From Massilia glaciei (GTDB taxonomy: Bacteria > Pseudomonadota > Gammaproteobacteria > Burkholderiales > Burkholderiaceae_D), in assembly GCF_003011895.2 (NCBI RefSeq), contig NZ_PXWF02000269.1, positions 1 through 33,757 on the forward strand: a stretch of 33,757 nucleotides of DNA. The letters are read 5' to 3'. This document shows, piece after piece, positions 1 to 5,877 of this stretch. A program made the position numbers and the translations under genes. Each line of letters opens with the position of its first letter. Position 1 is the stretch's first letter. A model generated the notes under the pieces. It saw only the letters and a program-made list of their open reading frames with translations. It searched no databases and had not been told where the DNA came from.

Positions 1-543
1 ACGGAGCTGTCGGCCATCGGCGCCGACGCGCCGACCCCGCAGCCGGGCGCGCAGGTGCAGCAGGCCGCGCCCGCGCAGGCCCGCCCGCAGGGCGGCGCCG
101 ACAAGGTCGCCGCGCGCGTGGGCACGCCGGGCTGGAACAACCAGGTCGGCCAGCGCATCGTGTTCATGGTGGCCGGCAAGGAGCAAAGCGCCTCGCTCAC
201 GCTCAACCCGCCCGAACTGGGGCCGATGCAGGTGGTGCTCAGCGTGACGGGCGACCAGACCAGCGTCACCTTCAGTTCGGCCCAGCCCGAGGTGCGCCAG
301 GCGCTCGAAAACGCGCTGCCGCGCCTGCGCGAGATGATGAACGAGAGCGGCATCGAACTTGGCAACGCGAGCGTGAACGCGGGCATGCCCGACGCCCAGG
401 CCGGCTCCGGCGCGCGCGACGGTGGCGCCGACGGCGCGCGCCGGCTGGCCGGCCAGCCGGACGGGGCCGGCGAACCGGTGCGGGTGGCCGAACGCGCGCT
501 CGCGCTCGGCGGCGGGGTCGGCCTGGTCGACACCTTCGCCTAG
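1..543 (+). CDS. fliK: FliK, flagellar hook-length control protein (C-terminal part)
   Basis: The reading frame is open from base 1 to the TAG at 541-543, so only the last 180 residues are in the window and the start lies upstream. FliK is the secreted ruler that measures the hook and switches the export gate from rod/hook to filament substrates. The visible part holds the conserved C-terminal switch domain: the stretch LTLNPPELGPMQVVLSV (bases about 199-249), followed by the helix with the pattern LENALPRLREMM and GIELGNASVNAG. This is the Flg_hook (FliK C-terminal) signature. The Ala/Pro/Gln-rich N-terminal part and the Gly/Ala-rich tail are normal low-complexity regions of the family. The position directly before fliL-fliR fits the usual order. 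The identification is secure; total length is unknown. Confidence 0.93.
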   Translation, partial: TELSAIGADAPTPQPGAQVQQAAPAQARPQGGADKVAARVGTPGWNNQVGQRIVFMVAGKEQSASLTLNPPELGPMQVVLSVTGDQTSVTFSSAQPEVRQALENALPRLREMMNESGIELGNASVNAGMPDAQAGSGARDGGADGARRLAGQPDGAGEPVRVAERALALGGGVGLVDTFA

Positions 544-650
544 CCCTCCCCGATGCGCGCCAAAGCACGCCCATGCCGTGGCAAACCCGCCGCGAACTGT
601 TTCTTTTCGACACACCGGCCGCCCGATCGAATGCCGATAATGACATAATG

Positions 651-672
651 ACGCATCAGGCACGCATCAGGC
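651..672. repeat. 11-bp direct duplication in the fliK-fliL gap
   Basis: Two adjacent copies of acgcatcaggc (651-661 and 662-672) lie in the 238-bp gap between fliK and fliL. The gap is long for this operon and probably holds a promoter for fliL-fliR. A sigma-28-like -10 word GCCGATAA is at 633-640, but no matching -35 lies 11 bases upstream. No other convincing structure was seen in the gap. Confidence 0.4.
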
Positions 673-781
673 CGGCGCCTCGGGCGCAAGCCACATGCGC
701 ACGCGACTTCAGCGCCACGATCAACCAGCAACACAGCCGCACCGAGGCATCTTGAACCCGAACCTGAAACCGAATCCGAGA

Positions 782-1261
782 ATGAGAGCTGATCCGAAAG
801 TCGAGACAGCGCCCAAGCCGGCACCCAAATCGTCGAAAACGATGCCATTCGCGCTCGCCGGCGTGTTCCTGCTTATGGTCCTCGGCGCCGGCGCCTGGAT
901 CCTGTTCGCCCCCACGTCCGGCACCCCGGGCCAGGTCCAGAACGTGGCGCCGCTGTACGTCGCGGTCGACGAATTCGTGGTCAACCTGCAGCCCGAGGAC
1001 GGCGACAAGTACCTGCAGACCAAATTCACGCTGCAGGTGGCCGACGCCCAGCAGGTCGAGCTGGTCAAGGCCAACATGCCGAAGGTGCGCAACCGGGTGC
1101 TGCTGCTGTTGTCGAGCAAAAAGCCGTCCGAGATCTCGACCCCGGCCGGCAAGCGCCGCCTGGCCGCCGAAATCGTCAGCGCGCTCAAGCAGCCGTTCAC
1201 CGACGGCGGCGCGCCGCAGCAGGTGAGCGAACTGCACTACATCTCGTTCATCATCCAGTGA
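782..1261 (+). CDS. fliL: FliL, flagellar basal body-associated protein
   Basis: FliL is a single-pass inner-membrane protein that surrounds or supports the MotAB stators and modulates torque. The 159-residue product starts with a short Lys/Pro-rich cytoplasmic segment, has one membrane helix (about residues 23-42, FALAGVFLLMVLGAGAWILF), and then a periplasmic domain with FVVNLQPEDGDKYLQTKFTLQV and a C-terminal YISFIIQ, all typical of FliL. The ATG at 782 was chosen because it gives the usual length and a short N-terminus. An in-frame TTG at 752 preceded by GAGG four bases upstream, and an ATG at 695, are possible alternatives. The stop is 6 bases before fliM, so the two are probably co-transcribed. 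Function is certain; start is moderately certain. Confidence 0.93.
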   Translation: MRADPKVETAPKPAPKSSKTMPFALAGVFLLMVLGAGAWILFAPTSGTPGQVQNVAPLYVAVDEFVVNLQPEDGDKYLQTKFTLQVADAQQVELVKANMPKVRNRVLLLLSSKKPSEISTPAGKRRLAAEIVSALKQPFTDGGAPQQVSELHYISFIIQ

Positions 1262-1267
1262 TCCGCC

Positions 1268-2248
1268 ATGGCCGATAATTTCCTTTCGCAGGAAGAAGTC
1301 GACGCCCTGCTCAAGGGCGTCAACGGCGACCACGACGACATCGTCGCGCCGGTCGAGCCGTCCGGCGTGCGCCCGTACAACCTGGCCACGCAGGAGCGCA
1401 TCGTGCGCGGGCGCCTGCCCACGCTCGAGATCGTCAACGAGCGCTTCGCGCGCCACCTGCGGCTCGGCCTGTTCAACTTCCTGCGCCGCAACGCCGAGGT
1501 CTCGGTCGGCTCGGTCAAGGTGTCCAAGTACAGCGAATTCATCCGCAACCTGGTCGTGCCCACCAGCCTCAACCTGGTGCACCTCAAGCCGCTGCGTGGC
1601 ACCGCCCTGGTGGTGTTCGACCCGAGCCTCGTGTTTTTGCTCGTCGACAACCTATTCGGCGGCGACGGCCGCTTCCACACGCGCGTCGAGGGCCGCGACT
1701 TCACCCAGACCGAGCAGCGCATCATCCTGCGCATCCTCGACGTCGTGTTCGAGGCCAGCACCAAGGCCTGGGAGCCGGTGTTCCCGATCGAGTTCGAATA
1801 CGTGCGCTCCGAGATGAACGTCCAGTTCGCCAACATCGCGACCCCGAACGAGGTCGTGGTCACCTCGACCTTCACGATCGAACTGGGCTCGGTGAGCGGC
1901 CAGATCCACATTTGCATACCGTACTCGATGGTCGAGCCGATCCGCGACACGCTCAGCTCGAACCTGCAGGGCGAGACGCTCGAGATCGACAAGCGCTGGA
2001 TGCGCCTGATGACCGAGCAGATCCAGATCGCCGAGGTCGAGCTGGTGGCCACGCTGGGCCACGCCGGCACCACCTTCGACGACATTTTGAACATGAAAGT
2101 GGGCGACATCATTCCGCTCGAGGTGCCCGAACTGGTCCAGGCGACGGTCGACGGGGTGCCGATGGCCGAATGCAGCTACGGCGTGCTCAACGGGCACTAC
2201 GCGCTCAAGGTCGAGAAACTGCTGGCCAACACCGGCGAACCGAAATAA
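1268..2248 (+). CDS. fliM: FliM, flagellar motor switch protein
   Basis: FliM forms the middle of the cytoplasmic C-ring, binds phosphorylated CheY and controls rotation direction. The 326-residue product has the expected length. Its N-terminus carries the CheY-binding peptide LSQEEVDALLKGV (about residues 6-18). A CheC-like middle domain follows, with the conserved segments RIVRGRLPTLEIVNERFAR and DNLFGGDGRFHTRVEGR. A FliN-like SpoA domain ends the protein (about residues 250-320, with MKVGDIIPLEVPELV). The gene starts 6 bases after fliL and is followed 44 bases later by fliN, which pairs with FliM in the ring. Nothing is missing. Confidence 0.98.
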   Translation: MADNFLSQEEVDALLKGVNGDHDDIVAPVEPSGVRPYNLATQERIVRGRLPTLEIVNERFARHLRLGLFNFLRRNAEVSVGSVKVSKYSEFIRNLVVPTSLNLVHLKPLRGTALVVFDPSLVFLLVDNLFGGDGRFHTRVEGRDFTQTEQRIILRILDVVFEASTKAWEPVFPIEFEYVRSEMNVQFANIATPNEVVVTSTFTIELGSVSGQIHICIPYSMVEPIRDTLSSNLQGETLEIDKRWMRLMTEQIQIAEVELVATLGHAGTTFDDILNMKVGDIIPLEVPELVQATVDGVPMAECSYGVLNGHYALKVEKLLANTGEPK

Positions 2249-2292
2249 GGCTGCGCCGGCGCCAGGCCGGCCCGCGCAAACAGGAGAACAAG

Positions 2293-2706
2293 ATGGCGAT
2301 CAATCACGACGACAACAGCATGGACGACGACTGGGGCGCGGCCATCGCCGAGCAGGCCAAGGCCGAGGCCGAGGCGCTCGCGGGCCAGGCGGTGCCGCCC
2401 GTGTTCAAGGATTTCTCGAACAAGGGCACGCGCAACGAAACCCCGAACGACATCGACTTCATCCTCGACATCCCGGTCCAGCTCACGGTCGAACTGGGGC
2501 GCACCAAGATCGCGATCAAGAACCTGCTGCAGCTGGCACAGGGCACGGTGGTCGAACTCGACGGACTGGCGGGCGAACCGATGGACGTGCTGGTCAACGG
2601 CTGCCTGATCGCCCAGGGCGAGGTGGTCGTGGTCAACGACAAATTCGGCATCCGCCTCACGGACATCATCACCCCGTCCGAGCGGATCCGGAAACTCAAT
2701 AAATGA
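2293..2706 (+). CDS. fliN: FliN, flagellar motor switch protein
   Basis: FliN forms the lower rim of the C-ring and docks the FliH-FliI export ATPase. The 137-residue product has a variable acidic N-terminus and a C-terminal SpoA domain (about residues 58-133), with LDIPVQLTVELGRTKI, LAQGTVVELDGLAGEP, DVLVNG and the end DIITPSERIRKL, all classic FliN motifs. The ATG at 2293 has a strong AGGAG at 2282-2286. The same frame stays open upstream inside fliM, so a longer start would be wrong. The stop overlaps the fliO start in an ATGA arrangement, which suggests translational coupling. Confidence 0.98.
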   Translation: MAINHDDNSMDDDWGAAIAEQAKAEAEALAGQAVPPVFKDFSNKGTRNETPNDIDFILDIPVQLTVELGRTKIAIKNLLQLAQGTVVELDGLAGEPMDVLVNGCLIAQGEVVVVNDKFGIRLTDIITPSERIRKLNK

Positions 2707-3194
2707 TGCTGGGACCGCTCGCGGGCGCGGCGGCACCGGCGGCGGCACAGGCGACCGCCGCCGCCGCGCCGGGCGCGCCGCTCGGCCCCGCGGTGGTGTC
2801 GGCCACGGCGGCTGCGGCGTCGTCTTCGTCGGCCGGCAGCCTGCTGCAGACCATATTCGCGCTGTGCCTCGTGCTCGGCCTGCTGGTGGTGCTGGCGTGG
2901 TTCCTCAAACGCTACGGCCCGCGCGCGCCGGCCGGCGCGGCCAACGTGCGCATCGTCGGCGCGCTCAACCTGGGCGGGCGCGAACGCGTGATCGTGGTCG
3001 AAGTTGGCGAGCAGTGGATCGTGGTGGGCGCCTCGCCCGGCCGCATCAACGCGCTCGCGACCATGCCCAGACAGGCCGGCGCCGAAGCGCCGGACCAGGG
3101 CGCCGAACTGGCGCAAGCGGCCGGGCCGGCGCCGCATGCCGGCAGCTTCGCCGAATGGCTCAAACAAACGATCGATAAACGCAATGCAAAATAA
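2703..3194 (+). CDS. fliO: FliO, flagellar biosynthesis protein
   Basis: FliO is a small membrane protein that acts as a scaffold for assembling FliP pentamers in the export gate. The 163-residue product has an Ala-rich N-terminus, one membrane helix (about residues 47-68, [22 protein letters not shown]), and a cytoplasmic domain with [28 protein letters not shown]. That last pattern is the FliO hallmark. The start overlaps the fliN stop by 4 bases and the end overlaps fliP by 11 bases, so the three genes are tightly coupled. Divergent N- and C-terminal ends are normal for this family. Confidence 0.95.
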   Translation: MMLGPLAGAAAPAAAQATAAAAPGAPLGPAVVSATAAAASSSSAGSLLQTIFALCLVLGLLVVLAWFLKRYGPRAPAGAANVRIVGALNLGGRERVIVVEVGEQWIVVGASPGRINALATMPRQAGAEAPDQGAELAQAAGPAPHAGSFAEWLKQTIDKRNAK

Positions 3195-3957
3195 GCCCCG
3201 GGCAGTCGGCCCCCTCGCCCCCCTCGCCCGCTGCCTGCTGGGCGCGGCCCTGCTGGCGCTGCCGGCGGTGGCGCTCGCGCAGCAGGGCATTCCCGCCTTC
3301 ACCAGCGCGCCGGCGCCCGGTGGCGGCACCGCCTACTCGCTGCCGGTCCAGACCCTGCTCCTGATGACGGCGCTGACGTTCCTGCCGGCCGCGCTGCTGA
3401 TGATGACCAGCTTCACGCGCATCATCATCGTGCTCTCGCTGCTGCGCCAGGCGCTCGGCACCCAGTCGGCGCCGCCCAACCAGGTGCTGGTCGGCCTGGC
3501 CCTGTTCCTGACCTTGTTCGTGATGGGGCCCGTGTTCGACCGCATCTACGTCGAGGCGTACAAGCCGCTGCAGGAGAACAAGATCCAGATGGCCGAGGCG
3601 CTCGACAAGGGCGTCGCCCCGCTCAAGGCCTTCATGCTCAAGCAGACGCGCGAGTCCGACCTGGCCCTGTTCGTCAAGATCTCGCGCTCGCCCGCGCTGG
3701 GCGGCCCCGAGGACGTGCCGCTGCGCATACTGGTCCCGGCGTTCGTGACGAGCGAACTGAAGACCGCGTTCCAGATCGGCTTCGCGATCTTCATCCCGTT
3801 CCTGATCATCGACATGGTCGTCGCCAGCGTGCTCATGTCGATGGGTATGATGATGATGTCGCCGGCCGTGATCTCGCTGCCGTTCAAGCTGATGCTGTTC
3901 GTGCTGGTCGACGGCTGGCAACTGCTGCTCGGCTCACTGTCGCAGAGTTTTTACTAG
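3184..3957 (+). CDS. fliP: FliP, flagellar type III export gate protein
   Basis: FliP is the main subunit of the export-gate pore (five FliP, four FliQ, one FliR). The 257-residue product has a cleavable signal peptide (about residues 1-32, ending AVALA before QQG), typical of FliP. The mature part carries the family motifs [58 protein letters not shown] and the C-terminal [18 protein letters not shown]. The ATG at 3184, inside the end of fliO, was chosen because it gives the signal peptide directly. The frame is also open further upstream. The gene belongs to the fliNOPQR run. Confidence 0.98.
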   Translation: MQNKPRAVGPLAPLARCLLGAALLALPAVALAQQGIPAFTSAPAPGGGTAYSLPVQTLLLMTALTFLPAALLMMTSFTRIIIVLSLLRQALGTQSAPPNQVLVGLALFLTLFVMGPVFDRIYVEAYKPLQENKIQMAEALDKGVAPLKAFMLKQTRESDLALFVKISRSPALGGPEDVPLRILVPAFVTSELKTAFQIGFAIFIPFLIIDMVVASVLMSMGMMMMSPAVISLPFKLMLFVLVDGWQLLLGSLSQSFY

Positions 3958-3967
3958 GGGCGGCGCG

Positions 3968-4237
3968 ATGACTCCCGAAACCGTCATGACGATGGGCCGC
4001 CACGCGATGGAGGTGACGCTAATGGTGGCCGCGCCGATGCTGCTCGTGGCCCTGATCATCGGCCTGATCGTGAGCATCTTCCAGGCTGCTACCCAGATCA
4101 ACGAGGCGACCCTGTCCTTCATCCCCAAGCTGGTCGGCATTTTTGTCGCGCTGGTGGTGGCGGGGCCTTGGATGCTGACCGTCATGCTCGACTACATGCG
4201 CCATGTGTTCACCGGCATACCCGGCATGATCGGCTAG
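3968..4237 (+). CDS. fliQ: FliQ, flagellar type III export gate protein
   Basis: FliQ is a small helical-hairpin subunit of the FliPQR export gate. The product has the family length of 89 residues and two membrane segments (about residues 14-38 and 52-76). It contains TLMVAAPMLLVALIIGLIVS followed by IFQAATQINEATLSFIPK, the highly conserved FliQ core. The gene starts 10 bases after the fliP stop and ends 21 bases before fliR. Confidence 0.98.
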   Translation: MTPETVMTMGRHAMEVTLMVAAPMLLVALIIGLIVSIFQAATQINEATLSFIPKLVGIFVALVVAGPWMLTVMLDYMRHVFTGIPGMIG

Positions 4238-4258
4238 TGTCATGATTGGCGGGCCCGC

Positions 4259-5056
4259 ATGATCACGCTGACCAGCGTCGAGATGAACACGTGGATCGCC
4301 GCCTTGCTGTGGCCGCTCACGCGCATCCTCGGGCTGATCGCGGCCGCCCCCATATTCGGCAGCGGCTCCATCCCCGTCCCGGCCAAGGTCGGCTTGGGGG
4401 TCATCATGGCGATGATCATGGCGCCGGCGATTCCGGCGCTGCCGGCGGCCGACCCGCTGTCGATGGCGGGCCTGCTGATCCTGGTGCAGGAACTGCTGAT
4501 CGGCCTGGCGATGGGCTTCGTGATGCGCATCGTGTTCGCCGCCGTCGAGATGGCGGGCGAGGCGTCGAGCCTGACCATGGGCCTCGGTTTCGCGAGCTTT
4601 TTCGACCCGATGACCAAGGGCCGCTCGTCGTCGATCAGCCAGATGCTCACGCTGGTGGCGACCATGGCTTTCTTGGCCGTCAACGCGCACCTGGTGCTGC
4701 TGTCGGCGCTGGCCGAGAGCTTCGTGACGATGCCGGTGGCGGGCACCCCGATGTCGGCCGGCGCCCCGTTCGAGGTGGCGCGCTGGGGCGGGCGCATCTT
4801 CAGCGCGGGGTTGCAGCTGTCGCTGCCGATCCTGGCGGCGCTGTTGATCACCAACGTCGCGCTCGGCATCCTCACGCGCGCGGCGCCGCAGCTGAATATT
4901 TTCGGTATCGGCTTCCCGGTCTCGCTCGGGGTCGGCCTGCTCGTCATCGGGCTGGTGATGCCGTATTTGTCGACGCCGTTCCTGAACCTGTTCAACGAAG
5001 GAATTGAGGTTGCGCGGGCGGTGGCGCGGGCCGCGGCTGGGAACGCGCGCCCCTGA
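4259..5056 (+). CDS. fliR: FliR, flagellar type III export gate protein
   Basis: FliR is the single-copy subunit that closes the FliPQR export gate and contacts FlhB. The 265-residue, very hydrophobic product has about six membrane segments. Family motifs include WPLTRILGLIAAAPIFGSGS, PAKVGLGVIMA, the loop GEASSLTMGLGFASFFDP, and near the end LNIFGIGFPVSLGVGLLVI. It is the last gene of the fli operon. After it the next genes are on the opposite strand, so transcription converges here. No clear intrinsic terminator was seen in the 39 bases to the toxin gene. Confidence 0.97.
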   Translation: MITLTSVEMNTWIAALLWPLTRILGLIAAAPIFGSGSIPVPAKVGLGVIMAMIMAPAIPALPAADPLSMAGLLILVQELLIGLAMGFVMRIVFAAVEMAGEASSLTMGLGFASFFDPMTKGRSSSISQMLTLVATMAFLAVNAHLVLLSALAESFVTMPVAGTPMSAGAPFEVARWGGRIFSAGLQLSLPILAALLITNVALGILTRAAPQLNIFGIGFPVSLGVGLLVIGLVMPYLSTPFLNLFNEGIEVARAVARAAAGNARP

Positions 5057-5095
5057 TACTGAACATCGAGACCGCCGGGTGGCCGGTCGGAGCAA

Positions 5096-5386
5096 TCAAT
5101 AACCGGCTTCCTTCTGATGGCGTATCGAGAGCACTGTGACTGCGTCCAGTTCGTAGCGGTAGAGAACGATATAGCCGGTGTCACCAAATTCGACCGTGAT
5201 TTCACGATATTCAATGTCCATCTCTTGCGCCGGGCGACCGACCTGAGGGTATCGCCCGAGCATTTGGATGGATTTGATGATGGCTGCAGCAGCACGCTTA
5301 GCCGCCGCCGGGTTCTTGATGCGCAAGAATTCGCGAAGCCTTTGCAGGTCGTGAAGCGCCGACGGCGCGAGTCTTACTTGTGGCAT
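5096..5386 (-). CDS. RelE/ParE-family toxin
   Basis: This 96-residue protein looks like a type II toxin of the RelE/ParE superfamily (mRNA-cleaving or gyrase-poisoning). It has the usual fold pattern: an N-terminal strand (QVRLAPSALHDLQRL), two helices with AAAKRAAAAIIKSIQMLGRYPQVGRPAQE (around residues 28-55, the LxxxPxxGRP-type turn), then the strands YREITVEFGDTGYIVLYRYE and the final VTVLSIRHQKEAGY. The invariant Arg and Tyr positions of the C-terminal strands are present. The start lies inside the end of the upstream antitoxin gene (13-base overlap), the normal antitoxin-first order. Whether it is ParE-like or RelE-like cannot be settled from sequence alone. Confidence 0.88.
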   Translation of the reverse strand: MPQVRLAPSALHDLQRLREFLRIKNPAAAKRAAAAIIKSIQMLGRYPQVGRPAQEMDIEYREITVEFGDTGYIVLYRYELDAVTVLSIRHQKEAGY

Positions 5387-5664
5387 TGAGGCGCCGGCAA
5401 TTCGGCCTCATCGCCCCAAGTTTCGAGCCACGTCGTCACCTCGTCCGCTGTGACATGCATGCCAGTGGCTTTGTACTCGCTCCACGCGTTAATCGCGTCC
5501 TGCCGAAAAGCCTCTCGCTTCTCTTCCCGCTCGAGGTACTGACCGATGGCTTCCTTTAGCATCCAGTGGGGAGTCCGATCGCGCGACTCAGCAAGCCGTT
5601 TAATGCGATCGCGCGTGGCTTGATCGATCTTTACTGCAATAGCACGAGTTGTTGATGCCGGCAT
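5374..5664 (-). CDS. Ribbon-helix-helix antitoxin
   Basis: This 96-residue protein is the likely antitoxin of the pair. The N-terminus AIAVKIDQATRDRIKRLAESRDRTPHWMLKEAIGQYLEREE has the ribbon-helix-helix pattern (a short strand, then two helices, residues about 7-47) of the CopG/ParD class, which binds DNA as a dimer. The Glu/Trp-rich C-terminal half is the part expected to wrap the toxin. The ATG at 5664 was preferred over a longer start at 5688, because it has a GGGGG run about six bases upstream and gives a normal N-terminus. The pair lies at the convergent end of fli and may stabilise this segment or simply be a mobile remnant. Confidence 0.85.
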   Translation of the reverse strand: MPASTTRAIAVKIDQATRDRIKRLAESRDRTPHWMLKEAIGQYLEREEKREAFRQDAINAWSEYKATGMHVTADEVTTWLETWGDEAELPAPQCHK

Positions 5665-5678
5665 GGCGCGCCCCCTTA

Positions 5679-5715
5679 GTATCCGCAAGTATTAACAGGT
5701 ATTACCTTAGCATAC
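5679..5715 (-). promoter_or_regulatory. Candidate autoregulatory operator of the toxin-antitoxin pair
   Basis: On the + strand the word GTAT(T/C) recurs with a 10-base period (5679, 5689, 5699), and a related GCATAC follows at 5710. GTATTA is exact at 5689 and 5699. Ten bases is one helical turn, the usual spacing of ribbon-helix-helix dimer half-sites. It lies 15-51 bases upstream of the antitoxin ATG and overlaps AT-rich -10-like words on the - strand. The role is inferred from position and spacing. Confidence 0.5.
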
Positions 5716-5719
5716 CACC

Positions 5720-5733
5720 CCATTGATCAATGG
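5720..5733. repeat. 14-bp perfect palindrome
   Basis: The sequence ccattgatcaatgg is its own reverse complement. It lies 56-69 bases upstream of the antitoxin start, next to the periodic operator. It could be an additional operator; nothing else supports a function. Confidence 0.45.
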
Positions 5734-5750
5734 CGTGAGCGGAACCTGAT

Positions 5751-5808
5751 CGAACCCCGCCAGTCGATGGAAAGGATTGTCATCCATTAACCAATCGGGG
5801 CGGGTTCG
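5751..5808. repeat. 58-bp imperfect inverted repeat
   Basis: The left arm begins cgaaccccgcc at 5751 and the right arm ends ggggcgggttcg at 5808. The inner parts cgat and atcg also pair, so a long bulged hairpin can form. There is no T-run on either side, so it is not a standard intrinsic terminator. It lies between the toxin-antitoxin promoter region and the end of the reductase operon, and could be a boundary element or a remnant of a mobile element. Confidence 0.4.
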
Positions 5809-5847
5809 GACGCATAATATTAGTTATACAATAATGTATTACGGACC

Positions 5848-5877
5848 GGGCGGTCATGCATTTTCAAATAGCCGCCC
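5848..5877 (-). terminator. Weak stem-loop at the end of the lipid-like operon
   Basis: GGGCGG at 5848-5853 pairs with CCGCCC at 5872-5877, overlapping the stop codon of the reductase gene, with an 18-base loop. On the - strand the stem is followed by an AT-rich stretch but no clean U-run. It may help end the operon transcript; confidence as a terminator is low. Confidence 0.3.

Noticed and set aside
606-649. Sigma-28 promoter before fliL
   Set aside because: GCCGATAA is present at 633-640, but the bases 11 upstream (accggccg) do not resemble TAAAGTTT.
5117-5389. 90-codon + strand frame over the toxin gene
   Set aside because: It is antisense to the RelE/ParE-type toxin, which has a clear family pattern and partner.
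5740-5765. tRNA 3' end as an integration site (ggcggggttcgatc on the - strand)
   Set aside because: It resembles a T-loop, but the T-stem does not close after the loop and no other tRNA arms are present.
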